Assembly (NCBI RefSeq): GCF_025318105.1
Contig: NZ_JAOANI010000032.1
Span: forward strand, 52,357-116,356
Source of the DNA: Venatoribacter pacificus
GTDB taxonomy: Bacteria > Pseudomonadota > Gammaproteobacteria > Pseudomonadales > Oceanobacteraceae
DNA length: 64,000 nucleotides
Direction: 5' to 3'
Part shown: one piece after another, positions 1 to 8,058 of the stretch
Position numbering within the stretch: the first letter of the stretch is position 1
Layout of the letters: each line of letters opens with the position of its first letter
Program-made: the position numbers and the translations under genes
The notes under the pieces: generated by a model
Databases searched by the model: none
What the model saw: the letters and a program-made list of their open reading frames with translations, nothing else
What the model was told of the DNA's origin: nothing

Positions 1-1
1 A

Positions 2-355
2 GGGGTGAAGCTGTCCGGTGGACAAAAACAACGACTGGCCATTGCCCGTGCTATTCTACGTGATCCGGAAATATTATTGCTGGATGAAGCCACCAGCGCC
101 CTCGATGCGCAAAGTGAGCATCTGGTGCAACAGGCGCTGGATATCTTAATGAAAGACCGCACCACCTTTGTGATTGCCCACCGCTTAGCCACCATCACTA
201 ATGTTGACCGTATTGCGGTGTTTGATCATGGCCAACTGGTGGCGATAGGAACACATCAGGAGCTGATGCAACATTCGCCACTGTACAAACGGCTGGCCGA
301 TCTGCAGTTTAAAAACACCCAGTTTAAAAACACCGACGATCAGCCAGCCCAGTGA
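2..355 (+). CDS. ABC exporter ATPase domain, C-terminal fragment (5' end outside window)
   Basis: Only the last ~118 codons are present; the frame is open to the window edge, so the start lies upstream. The fragment holds the ABC signature (LSGGQKQRLAIARAIL), Walker B with D-loop (ILLLDEATSALD) and the switch histidine (FVIAHRL). It is therefore the end of a nucleotide-binding domain. The 'Q-X-A-I-G-T-H-Q-E-L' tail is typical of fused permease/ATPase exporters of the MsbA/multidrug type, but the membrane half is not visible and the substrate cannot be named. A perfect 15-bp duplication (305-319, 320-334) repeats QFKNT at the C-terminus. The gene converges on the chemoreceptor, leaving 8 bp between stop codons. 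Confidence 0.9.
   Translation, partial: GVKLSGGQKQRLAIARAILRDPEILLLDEATSALDAQSEHLVQQALDILMKDRTTFVIAHRLATITNVDRIAVFDHGQLVAIGTHQELMQHSPLYKRLADLQFKNTQFKNTDDQPAQ
305..334 (+). repeat. 15-bp perfect tandem duplication in the 3' end of the ABC gene
   Basis: The unit cagtttaaaaacacc occurs twice head to tail and adds five residues (QFKNT) to the C-terminal tail. It is in frame and outside the catalytic core, so it is probably neutral. Confidence 0.85.
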
Positions 356-363
356 CCCTGAAT

Positions 364-2307
364 TTAAACCCGGAAGCGGCTGACCAGCGCTGACAGATCA
401 TGCGACAGATTGCCAAGCGAATCAGAGTTTTCTTTCAGCTGTCGCGAGCTGTCGTTGGCATTGGTGGCTTCGGTATTAATGCGGATAATATTCTGGTTAA
501 TTTCTTCCGCCACCAGATGCTGTTCTTCAGCGGCCGCCGCAATCTGGGTGGCCATATCACGGATTCGGGAGACGGATTCTTCGATGGACTCAAATACCGC
601 ACGGGTCTGCTCGGTAGTCTCTGCGGTTTCCCGTGAGTGATCCAGGCTGCTGGCCAGCTTGCCCGACACCTCACTGGTGCGGTTAATCAGCGATGTAATC
701 ATCTGATCAATTTCCTCGGTTGATTCCGCAGTACGCCCGGCAAGAGTCCGTACTTCATCGGCCACTACCGCAAAGCCGCGCCCCTGTTCGCCTGCTCGTG
801 CCGCCTCAATGGCAGCATTCAGTGCCAGTAAATTGGTCTGTTCGGCGATACCGCGAATGGTATCGAGAATGGTGGTGATATTGCGCGACTCTTCTGCCAG
901 GGTCGACATTGCCTGGTTGGAATCTTCAATGACCTTTTCAAGAGCCGTGACTGCGTTCGTCGTTTTCTGAATAAATTGCCGCCCGTCTTCAACATGATGC
1001 TGGCTTTGGTCGGCGGCAATTGCCGTTTCACTGCAGTTTTTTGCCACTTCGTTGGACGTCGCCACCATTTCATTAAAAGCTGTCGATACCTGTTCTATCG
1101 AGTTGGATTGCTGATCAGAAATACCCGCCAGCTGATCGGAAATAGCCTGTGCAGCCAGAGCCTGATTTTTTACATCTGCGGCGCCTTCATTAATATCGGA
1201 TACCAGTGAATGAATCATGGTGATAAAACGGTTAAAGGCATTAGCCATCTGTCCGGACTCATCTGAGCTGAGCACTCTCAGTCTGCGCGTCAGATCCCCT
1301 TCGCCACTGGCAACTTCTTCCAGACCCCGGGTAACTGCACCAATCGGTTTGGCAATCAGGTTGCTGATCCAGTAAGCCAGTACGGCAAAAATACCCAGCA
1401 ACACAAGACTGATCAGTAAAATGGTATTGCGCACTTTAGTGGCAACAGCAAACACTTCGTCAGCCGGAATAACGCCGATAAATTTCCAGCCCAACGCCGG
1501 TGAGGTGTAAGCCGTTGCAAACCAGCGCTGCCCATTAAGCTCAGTTTCAAATAATCCTTCACGGGCAAAAAACTGCTGATAGGCTTCGCCCAGCTCTTTT
1601 ATATTTTTAAAGTTATTTGTTTTATTGCCACTATCGGCCAGCACCGTACCGGTTTCTTCCACCAGAATCAGATAGCCGTCTTTGCCGAACTGTACCTGTT
1701 TCACCATATCGGTCAGCTTACTCAGGGTGACATCCACCCCGACCACACCTTGCAGGCCGCTGTCGGTGGTAAAGGTATGCAAGTAATCAAGCAGCGGTGC
1801 TCCGGTGTTTACGTCTTCATAGGCGGCTGCCCGTACCGGCTTGCCAGGATCAGCCTGAGCAGCGATATACCAGGGACGCTGACGCGGGTCATACTTGCCC
1901 AGATCACTGCCCGGCCACTGAATATAACCACCACTGCTGAGCCCCAGAAAAACATAAGCCAGATCCGGCCGCGCTTTACCGAAATCGTCCATCAGTGCAT
2001 AGGCATCAGCCTCAACACTGCCACTGCGCTGAGCAAAGGTCGGTTTTGCTGCACCACGATAATCCGATACCGACTCGTCCAGAGCTTTCAGCGCCTGGGT
2101 CGAAGCCAGAAAAGCGGCATCTTCCGCCAGACCATTAAGGTAAAGGCTGAAGGCGGTATCAATATGACGGATTTCAGCACTGCTGCGGGTTTCAAAGCTG
2201 TTCAGAGCGCTGCTGCGCAGTTCCAGAACAACCAGAATGGTAATGATCAGCAAAGGGATGATGACAGCTGACAACAGGGCAAGGGTCAGGCGGGTACGGA
2301 TAAGCAT
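364..2307 (-). CDS. Methyl-accepting chemotaxis protein with periplasmic dCache-type sensor
   Basis: 647 aa in the usual order for a transmembrane chemoreceptor. TM1 is at about residues 7-29, a large periplasmic dCache-like domain at about 35-285 and TM2 at about 295-315. A HAMP domain starts at NLIAKPIGAVTRGLEEVASG, followed by a long coiled-coil signalling domain. The hairpin tip is intact (IAEQTNLLALNAAIEAARAG followed by RGFAVVADEVRTLA), which is the CheA/CheW contact site. There is no C-terminal CheR/CheB pentapeptide. dCache domains of this family often bind amino acids or other small carboxylates, but the ligand cannot be read from sequence. The ATG has GGAG upstream. No other chemotaxis gene is nearby, so this is a stand-alone receptor. 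Confidence 0.95.
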   Translation of the reverse strand: MLIRTRLTLALLSAVIIPLLIITILVVLELRSSALNSFETRSSAEIRHIDTAFSLYLNGLAEDAAFLASTQALKALDESVSDYRGAAKPTFAQRSGSVEADAYALMDDFGKARPDLAYVFLGLSSGGYIQWPGSDLGKYDPRQRPWYIAAQADPGKPVRAAAYEDVNTGAPLLDYLHTFTTDSGLQGVVGVDVTLSKLTDMVKQVQFGKDGYLILVEETGTVLADSGNKTNNFKNIKELGEAYQQFFAREGLFETELNGQRWFATAYTSPALGWKFIGVIPADEVFAVATKVRNTILLISLVLLGIFAVLAYWISNLIAKPIGAVTRGLEEVASGEGDLTRRLRVLSSDESGQMANAFNRFITMIHSLVSDINEGAADVKNQALAAQAISDQLAGISDQQSNSIEQVSTAFNEMVATSNEVAKNCSETAIAADQSQHHVEDGRQFIQKTTNAVTALEKVIEDSNQAMSTLAEESRNITTILDTIRGIAEQTNLLALNAAIEAARAGEQGRGFAVVADEVRTLAGRTAESTEEIDQMITSLINRTSEVSGKLASSLDHSRETAETTEQTRAVFESIEESVSRIRDMATQIAAAAEEQHLVAEEINQNIIRINTEATNANDSSRQLKENSDSLGNLSHDLSALVSRFRV

Positions 2308-2504
2308 GCAATAACTCCGGCATATATAAACGGCTGTCTTATTCGCAGTTTAGCCCGGTTTTTGATCGACACTTTTATTAATAACAAGCGTTACAGCGCC
2401 CGCCCTGCGGCCACTGTATGCGTGATTCAGTACGATAGCACCGGGATGTGGACGGATCAGCAAGTTGGGCTAGGCTATTACTAAACAATCGTTGAGGTAA
2501 AGTA

Positions 2505-3686
2505 ATGGGGGAAAAGCCGACTGTTGATATGGACTTAGGATCGCCGCACATGCATCGCTTTCTTGCCGTTTTTAAAGACCCTGAGAAAGAGAACCTCTTC
2601 CGTCAGGAGGAACTGCCGAAACAACGTCGCCTGGTCTTTGGACTTTGTGCTTTTATTACCATATCCATCCCTATGTTTATGCTGTCTGATTTCATGGTTG
2701 TGAAACCTGCACCATGGGATACGTTTCTGCTGATACAGCGACTGCTTCATATCGGTGTCTGTATTATTTTCTTATTGGTTATTCCCCATGTGCAGCGCCC
2801 TTCCACTTACGATGCCTTGCTGTTCTGTACTTTATTTGTGGTGTTTGTTCTGTTGGAGCTGGGTTCGTTTACCTTTCTGGGTGACTACGCACTGTACGCC
2901 TTGTTTGACATCATCATCATGCTCAGTCTGTACGCTGCCGGCATACTGACGGTAAAGCTCTCAACAATCATCTGTCTCTACCACTCGTCCATGGCGATAC
3001 TCATTGTACTCACCCTGAAAGAACTGAATGTTCATGACCAGATAATGATGATTTTTGGTTATACGTTCACTAATGGCGCAGGCATACTGTTATCGATCAC
3101 CCACCATAAAAATGTAAGACAGCAATATTTACTCCAGCACTCTCTGCGTGAAAAAACACTTCAGCTGAAAAACCTGGCCTATCGTGATTCATTAACCAAT
3201 GCCCTGAACCGGAGATCCTTTCAGGATCATTTCAGGGATATTGAAAAGATGGCATCGCGGTTGGAACAGAGCGATAAAAGCTTATTTATTATCGCCGCCG
3301 ACATTGATCACTTTAAAAAGATTAACGATAACTTTGGTCATGATATTGGTGACAAGGTATTGCTGGCATTTGTGAAGCTGATTGAGGCCAATATCCGCCC
3401 TGTCGATAAGGTGTACCGGTTTGGCGGTGAGGAATTTATGATTTTACTGCAGGAATGCAGTAGGGATACGGCCATTAATAGAATTGAAAAAATAATGCAG
3501 CTGCTTAACTCCGGCAGTCTAGGGGTTGAGGAACTGGAGCAACCAGTGACATGCAGTTTTGGAATTACGCCGGTTCTGGCCAGCGACACCATTGACTCTG
3601 TTTGCATCCGTGCCGATGAAGCCCTTTATAACGCAAAAAACAACGGCCGCAATCAGTATGTTTTTGCCCCAGCCCCCGATAAATAA
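2505..3686 (+). CDS. Membrane-bound GGDEF diguanylate cyclase
   Basis: 393 aa. Residues ~40-200 form several hydrophobic helices (about six TM segments). After a short linker (LREKTLQLKNLAYRDSLTNA) comes a C-terminal GGDEF domain. The catalytic signature is GGEEF at residues 307-311 and the upstream D-x-D-H-F-K-K-I metal/GTP motif is intact, so cyclic-di-GMP synthesis is expected. No RxxD inhibitory site is obvious five residues before GGEEF (the preceding residues are VDKVYRF), so product inhibition may be absent. The ATG follows GAGGTAA. The N-terminal sensor does not match a named domain I recognise; it may sense membrane or redox state. It is transcribed divergently from the chemoreceptor across a 197-bp gap. 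Confidence 0.92.
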   Translation: MGEKPTVDMDLGSPHMHRFLAVFKDPEKENLFRQEELPKQRRLVFGLCAFITISIPMFMLSDFMVVKPAPWDTFLLIQRLLHIGVCIIFLLVIPHVQRPSTYDALLFCTLFVVFVLLELGSFTFLGDYALYALFDIIIMLSLYAAGILTVKLSTIICLYHSSMAILIVLTLKELNVHDQIMMIFGYTFTNGAGILLSITHHKNVRQQYLLQHSLREKTLQLKNLAYRDSLTNALNRRSFQDHFRDIEKMASRLEQSDKSLFIIAADIDHFKKINDNFGHDIGDKVLLAFVKLIEANIRPVDKVYRFGGEEFMILLQECSRDTAINRIEKIMQLLNSGSLGVEELEQPVTCSFGITPVLASDTIDSVCIRADEALYNAKNNGRNQYVFAPAPDK

Positions 3687-3772
3687 AACCAGCAACACAA
3701 TAATTTATCAGAGGCAGCACAGGGAGCAGCCCATCTAGCCCTGAAAGAATATCCAGGGCATAAGCAAAAACA

Positions 3773-4795
3773 TTAGCGACGATTCTCTGCACTCATGGCG
3801 CAGGCAGTATCCAGCATACGGTTGGCAAAACCCCATTCGTTATCAAACCACACCAGCAACTTCAGCAGCTGACCGCCACTGACACGGGTCTGGGTGGCAT
3901 CGACAACCCCTGAACGCGGATCATGATTAAAATCGATAGAAGCATGCGCATCATCGGTGATACCGATAATCTCCTTTAATGCACCGGTGCTGGCTTCTGC
4001 CAGCAGTGAATTAACCACATCCGTGGTGGTTGGCTGCTGTAATTGCAGACTGATATCCAGCGCCGACACGTTAATGGTTGGCACACGCACATGCAGGCTT
4101 TCGATTTTACCGGCGAGTTTCGGCATTAACCGCGCAATGCCCAGCGGCAATCCGGTATCGACCGGAATAATACTTTGCCCTGCAGCGCGGGTGCGGCGTA
4201 AATCGGAATGGTAGGCGTCAATCACCGGCTGATCGTTCATCGCCGAGTGAATGGTGGTGGTTACCCCGGCTTCGATGCCGAAGGCGTCATCCAGCAAAGT
4301 CAGAATCGGCAGCAGACAATTGGTCGAGCAGGAACCATTGGAAACGATGTGCTGATCGTCACTCAGCGTGTGCTGATTAAGACCAAAAATAATGGTGTTA
4401 TCCACCGCACTGTCGGCAGGGTTAGAAATCAGCACTTTATGCGCGCCACCGGCCAGATGCTGCTCACACTCTTCGCGGGTTTTTATCTGGCCGCTGCATT
4501 CCAGCACCAGATCAATATTCAGCGCAGCCCAGTCGAGGGCGGCGGCATCCGCTTCGTGGCGGATACAGATACGGTCGCCATTCACACTCAGATGACGTTC
4601 ATCCACCACCTCAACCTGGCCCGGAAAACGTCCGTGGGTGCTGTCGTAGCGCAGCATGTAGCTGATGGTTTCAATATCGGCCAGCTCGTTAATGGCGACA
4701 ACCTGCAACTGATCGCGATAGCCATTTTCGTACAGAGCACGCAGTACACAACGGCCGATACGGCCGAAACCATTGATAGCAATACGGGTGGTCAT
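3773..4795 (-). CDS. epd: D-erythrose-4-phosphate dehydrogenase
   Basis: 340 aa of the GAPDH fold. It has an N-terminal NAD site (INGFGRIGRCVLRAL), the catalytic Cys in SNGSCSTNC, and the stretch TTIHSAMNDQPVIDAYHSDL that marks Epd rather than glycolytic GAPDH. Epd oxidises erythrose 4-phosphate to 4-phosphoerythronate, the first step of the DXP-independent pyridoxal-phosphate pathway. The alternative is an ordinary GAPDH, but the Epd-specific active-site context argues against it. The neighbouring mocR/yggS genes also concern PLP. The ATG lies 12 nt after GGAGG. It is followed by mocR in the same direction, with Epd downstream of it (83-bp gap). Confidence 0.85.
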   Translation of the reverse strand: MTTRIAINGFGRIGRCVLRALYENGYRDQLQVVAINELADIETISYMLRYDSTHGRFPGQVEVVDERHLSVNGDRICIRHEADAAALDWAALNIDLVLECSGQIKTREECEQHLAGGAHKVLISNPADSAVDNTIIFGLNQHTLSDDQHIVSNGSCSTNCLLPILTLLDDAFGIEAGVTTTIHSAMNDQPVIDAYHSDLRRTRAAGQSIIPVDTGLPLGIARLMPKLAGKIESLHVRVPTINVSALDISLQLQQPTTTDVVNSLLAEASTGALKEIIGITDDAHASIDFNHDPRSGVVDATQTRVSGGQLLKLLVWFDNEWGFANRMLDTACAMSAENRR

Positions 4796-4878
4796 AAAAT
4801 ACCCGGCCTCCGGGCCAGAAAAATCAGGTCGTTATTCTCGCGGATTTAACCGGTGCTGGCAAAGCCGCACCGTTTTTG

Positions 4879-6189
4879 TCACAGGCATTTGCGCAGATCA
4901 GCAATCAGCTTCTGTTGCTGTTCGCCGTCCAGCTCACTGATGGTTATGCGCAATGCACTCTGTGGCTGACGCACACTGAACACCGCCGCATCACGCACCA
5001 GCCAGCCGTAGCGGGCAAGACGATGGCTGATTTGTTCTGCATCCAGCCCCGGCAATGGCAGCCAGAAATTAAGACCATCCGCCGGTGCACTGAGCACTGG
5101 CAGTCCCGGTAATTCTGCCGCATTCAGCGCCGCCGCCAGTGCGCTGTGCTGCGCCCGGTAATAATCCGCCGCCTGTGTCAGCTGTTGCTGTACCTCATCG
5201 CTGGCCAGCAGCAGGCTGATCAGATCCTGCAGCAGATGGCTGACCCAGTTGCTGCCCGGTGTGAGGCGCAGCAACAGACGCTCACGGGTCTGGGCATCGC
5301 TGTGAATAAAGGCACAGCGCAGGTCTGGGCCATAACCTTTCGATACCGAACGCACCAGCGCGTGATGACGATGGCCTGCGGGCATGATGCTGTAATACGC
5401 CGAGCCGGCAACGGTGGCGAAATGGTCATCCTCGATCAGCAATACATCCGGGTATTGCGCCAACAAGCTGCGGATTTCTGTCGCCCGGGTCTGGCTCAGA
5501 CTGCAACCGGTCGGGTTATGACCACGGGGTGTACAGATCAGGGCCTGCACACCGGTCGCCAGCGCCGCCGCCAAAGCCTCTGTCTGCAGACCTTCAGCAT
5601 CAACACTGACGGCAACGGCTTCCAGCCCGGCCTGATTCAGGGTGTTGATGGTGCCCAGAAAACAGGGATCTTCGACGATGACTTTGTCACCGGGCTTCAG
5701 ATGGGCCAGTAACAGACGCTCAACCGCGTCCACCGCACCATGGCTGAGCACCAGCGCATCCGCTTCCGCCTGATCGGAAAACAGCCGGCTCTGTGCCAGC
5801 GCAGCAAGCTCCGGATTCAGCAGCGGCTCGCCATATAAGCGCGGAGTACGGGCAGGCAGCTGCGCTAAATAACGGCTGATATCCGGCAGCCAGTGCAGCG
5901 CCGGATTACCACTGGCCAGATCAGTCAGCGGCGAATCCGGCATCGCGCCTTCCTGAAAACCACCTTCCGCCTGGGTTCGGATCATCGTGCCACGCCGCCC
6001 CTGGCTGACCGCCAGACCAGCGCTGACCAGCCGCTGATAGGCCGCCGCGACGGTATTGCGGTTTACCCCAAGTTGTTCTGCCAGCTCGCGGATAGGCGGC
6101 AATAACGCGCCTTCTTCCAGCTGTCCGCTCTGCACCAGCTGTCGGATGCTGGCGACGATCTCTGCAATGCTCTTGCCGGTAATATTCAT
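4879..6189 (-). CDS. MocR-type regulator: GntR DNA-binding domain fused to aminotransferase-like domain
   Basis: 436 aa from the ATG at 6189. A longer TTG start at 6222 is possible, but it would put coding sequence over the direct repeats at 6192-6224. Residues ~5-75 are a GntR winged helix (LAEQLGVNRNTVAAAYQRL). The rest is a fold-type I aminotransferase domain with the HNPTG-like motif (TPRGHNPTG) and the PLP-lysine region RSVSKGYGPDLRC, so PLP can probably bind. MocR proteins use PLP or an aldimine as effector; PdxR and GabR are the characterised examples. The divergent yggS operon and downstream epd suggest vitamin B6 homeostasis as the regulon; that is inference. No good Shine-Dalgarno sequence precedes the ATG, so translation may be leaderless or weak. 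Confidence 0.88.
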   Translation of the reverse strand: MNITGKSIAEIVASIRQLVQSGQLEEGALLPPIRELAEQLGVNRNTVAAAYQRLVSAGLAVSQGRRGTMIRTQAEGGFQEGAMPDSPLTDLASGNPALHWLPDISRYLAQLPARTPRLYGEPLLNPELAALAQSRLFSDQAEADALVLSHGAVDAVERLLLAHLKPGDKVIVEDPCFLGTINTLNQAGLEAVAVSVDAEGLQTEALAAALATGVQALICTPRGHNPTGCSLSQTRATEIRSLLAQYPDVLLIEDDHFATVAGSAYYSIMPAGHRHHALVRSVSKGYGPDLRCAFIHSDAQTRERLLLRLTPGSNWVSHLLQDLISLLLASDEVQQQLTQAADYYRAQHSALAAALNAAELPGLPVLSAPADGLNFWLPLPGLDAEQISHRLARYGWLVRDAAVFSVRQPQSALRITISELDGEQQQKLIADLRKCL

Positions 6190-6191
6190 AA

Positions 6192-6224
6192 ATAGGACAA
6201 AATTATTTTTGACATAGGACAAAA
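6192..6224. promoter_or_regulatory. Two 11-bp direct repeats, probable MocR operator
   Basis: ataggacaaaa occurs at 6192-6202 and again, identical, at 6214-6224. The start-to-start distance is 22 bp, about two helical turns, so both lie on one face of the DNA. MocR regulators are known to bind direct repeats as head-to-tail dimers. Repeat 1 lies upstream of the -35 box of the yggS promoter and repeat 2 between -35 and -10. Both sit immediately upstream of the mocR start codon, so autoregulation is likely as well. Confidence 0.65.
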
Positions 6225-6238
6225 ACCAAAAGCATACT
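6209..6238 (+). promoter_or_regulatory. Predicted sigma-70 promoter of the yggS operon
   Basis: A consensus -35 TTGACA at 6209-6214 is followed after 18 bp by CATACT at 6233-6238 (four of six matches to TATAAT). Transcription would begin near 6245, about 50 nt before the TTG start of yggS. The weak -10 and 18-bp spacer fit a promoter needing an activator, and the direct repeats overlap it. Confidence 0.55.
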
Positions 6239-6295
6239 GGTTACCCGGTCAGTTATCCACCGCCGGCAAGAATATCAGACAGCAGGAGCAAAGGC

Positions 6296-7078
6296 TTGAA
6301 CCATACCGCGACCACCAGCCAGGGCTTCCGCCCGGTTTTCAGCAGTGACGATCTGCAGCGCAATCTGGCGGCCGTAAACGCCCGTATCCGGCAGGCCTGT
6401 GAACACAGCGGACGCCAGCCCGACAGCGTCCGTCTGCTGCCGGTCAGCAAGACCGTGGATCTGGCACGTATCCGTATGGCCCACGCCGCTGGCTGCACCC
6501 TGCTGGGCGAAAACAAGGTGCAGGAAGCCTGGAGCAAAGCGCAGAGCACCACCGACCTGACGGATCTGCGCTGGTCAGTCATCGGTCATCTGCAGACCAA
6601 TAAGGCCCGTATTGTTGCCCGCTTTGCCAGCGAGTTTCAGGCCCTCGACAGCCTGCGTCTGGCCGCCGAACTGGATAAGCGCCTGAGCCGTGAAGAACGC
6701 TGTCTGGATGTTCTGGTGCAGGTTAATACCTCCGGCGAAGCCAGCAAATACGGCCTCGAACCGGCACAGTTGGAAGCCTTTATGCGCCAGCTCACAGCCT
6801 TTCCTACCCTGCGGGTAAAAGGCCTGATGACGCTGGCCGCGCTGACCACCGATCAGCAACGTATCCGCCGCTGCTTTGTTTTGCTGCGCCAACAGCTGCA
6901 GCAGATGCAGCAACAGCTGAGCTATGGCGATCAGCTGTATGAATTATCCATGGGAATGTCGTCCGATTTTGAACTGGCGATCCACGAAGGCGCGACCACC
7001 GTCCGGGTTGGTCAGGCCATCTTTGGTCCGCGGGCGCTTCCCGACAGCTACTACTGGCCTGAACAAACAGGAGCCTGA
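6296..7078 (+). CDS. yggS: YggS/PLPBP family pyridoxal-phosphate homeostasis protein
   Basis: 260 aa. TTG start at 6296, chosen because AGGAG lies 7 nt upstream and the protein begins before the conserved helix at NLAAVNARIRQACEHSGR. Family motifs are clear: LLPVSKTV carrying the PLP lysine, LGENKVQEAWSK, WSVIGHLQTNKAR, VLVQVNTSGEASKYG, KGLMTLA and LSMGMSSDFELAI...TTVRVGQAIFG. PLPBP proteins carry PLP without enzymatic activity and buffer free B6 vitamers, which also affects amino-acid pools. It is the first gene of a four-gene operon (7080, 7804 and 8055 follow with no gaps). The usual proC/yggT neighbours are not here. Confidence 0.93.
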   Translation: MNHTATTSQGFRPVFSSDDLQRNLAAVNARIRQACEHSGRQPDSVRLLPVSKTVDLARIRMAHAAGCTLLGENKVQEAWSKAQSTTDLTDLRWSVIGHLQTNKARIVARFASEFQALDSLRLAAELDKRLSREERCLDVLVQVNTSGEASKYGLEPAQLEAFMRQLTAFPTLRVKGLMTLAALTTDQQRIRRCFVLLRQQLQQMQQQLSYGDQLYELSMGMSSDFELAIHEGATTVRVGQAIFGPRALPDSYYWPEQTGA

Positions 7079-7079
7079 C

Positions 7080-7817
7080 ATGATGAAACGAGCCTGTGTT
7101 ATCCGCCACCTGGCCTTTGAAGGGCTGGGTATTCTGGAAAGCGTGCTGATTGAGCGCGGCTATCTGATTGACTACTACGATGCCGGCGTTGATTTTCTTG
7201 ATGACGATGCCCTGCTGCAGGCGCATCTGCTGGTCGTACTCGGCGGGCCAATCAGCGCCAATGACGGTCAGGATTACCCCTTTCTGGCGCGTGAGACAGA
7301 GTTGCTGCAGCAACGTCTGACCCTGCAACGGCCAACGCTGGGCATCTGTCTTGGCGCCCAGCTGATGGTCAAAGCGCTGGGCGGCACGGTACAGCCGATG
7401 GGGCACAAAGAAATCGGTTATGGCGATATTCAGCTCAGTGCTGAGGGACTGGAGTCGGCACTGGCTGTGCTTAAGGAGTGCCCGGTGCTGCACTGGCACG
7501 GTGAGCAATATTCGCTGCCTGCCGAAGCCCGGTTACTGGCCTCTTCGGCGCTGTGCCCGCAGCAGGCATTTGCCCTCGGCGACTATGGTCTGGCGCTGCA
7601 GTTTCATCTGGAAACCGATTACCGCCGCATTGAGCAGTGGCTGATTGGCCATTGCTGTGAGCTGCAGCAGGCCGGCATTGCGCTGGCCGATATCCGCCAG
7701 CAGGCACGCCAGCACGGGCCGCGCCTGCAGATGCTGGGGGTACGTATTTTTCATACCTGGCTGGGCCAGGCCGAAGCCTTTGATCAACACAGACATTACA
7801 CCCATGAGCCAGTTTAA
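7080..7817 (+). CDS. Class I glutamine amidotransferase-like protein
   Basis: 245 aa; ATG at 7080, immediately after the yggS stop. The class I GATase triad is visible: the nucleophile elbow GICLGAQLMVKALGG with Cys, and the His region ALQFHLETD. Conserved LVVLGGPISAND and HWHGE segments are also present. There is no synthetase partner domain, so it belongs to the free-standing GuaA-related group (YfeJ-like), whose acceptors are mostly unknown. It is not PdxT: length and motifs differ. Its position between yggS and an ArgD-like enzyme suggests a nitrogen-handling or gamma-glutamyl-hydrolysing role; that is inference. The last 14 bases overlap the next gene. Confidence 0.85.
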   Translation: MMKRACVIRHLAFEGLGILESVLIERGYLIDYYDAGVDFLDDDALLQAHLLVVLGGPISANDGQDYPFLARETELLQQRLTLQRPTLGICLGAQLMVKALGGTVQPMGHKEIGYGDIQLSAEGLESALAVLKECPVLHWHGEQYSLPAEARLLASSALCPQQAFALGDYGLALQFHLETDYRRIEQWLIGHCCELQQAGIALADIRQQARQHGPRLQMLGVRIFHTWLGQAEAFDQHRHYTHEPV

Positions 7818-8058
7818 GATCCTGCTCTGGCAGAACCAGAGCCTGCTGGGCCAGTTTGAATCGGCAGCCAATGCCGGGCATGAACTGATACAGCAGATCC
7901 GCAGCCGCTTTCCTCAGGAGGCCGGTTTCCGCACCGAAGTGATGGTCGCCAGCGACGAAAAACGCATTATTGAATCCTCGCGTCAGGGCATCCGCCTGAT
8001 CAGCCGGGAAGTGATTTATCAACCTTACAATAAAGACGCAACGGATCAGAAAGTATGA
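7804..8058 (+). CDS. Small protein of unknown function in the yggS-argD operon
   Basis: 84 aa starting MSQFKILLWQNQSLL at the ATG 7804. It overlaps the amidotransferase end by 14 bp and the next start by 4 bp (ATGA), so it is translationally coupled on both sides. It has no signal peptide or TM segment; composition is mixed with a central amphipathic helix (GHELIQQIRSRF). I do not recognise the family. The overlaps and matching codon use support a real gene rather than a shadow. Confidence 0.65.
   Translation: MSQFKILLWQNQSLLGQFESAANAGHELIQQIRSRFPQEAGFRTEVMVASDEKRIIESSRQGIRLISREVIYQPYNKDATDQKV

Noticed and set aside
1750..2271. 173-codon open frame opposite the chemoreceptor
   Set aside because: Antisense shadow of the conserved dCache region; no start signal or family features.
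4208..4849. 213-codon open frame on the plus strand over epd
   Set aside because: It lies antisense to the well-supported epd gene, has no ribosome site and no recognisable domain; the GC-rich codon structure of epd explains it.
5146..5712. 188-codon open frame opposite the MocR gene
   Set aside because: Antisense shadow of the aminotransferase-like domain with no independent support.
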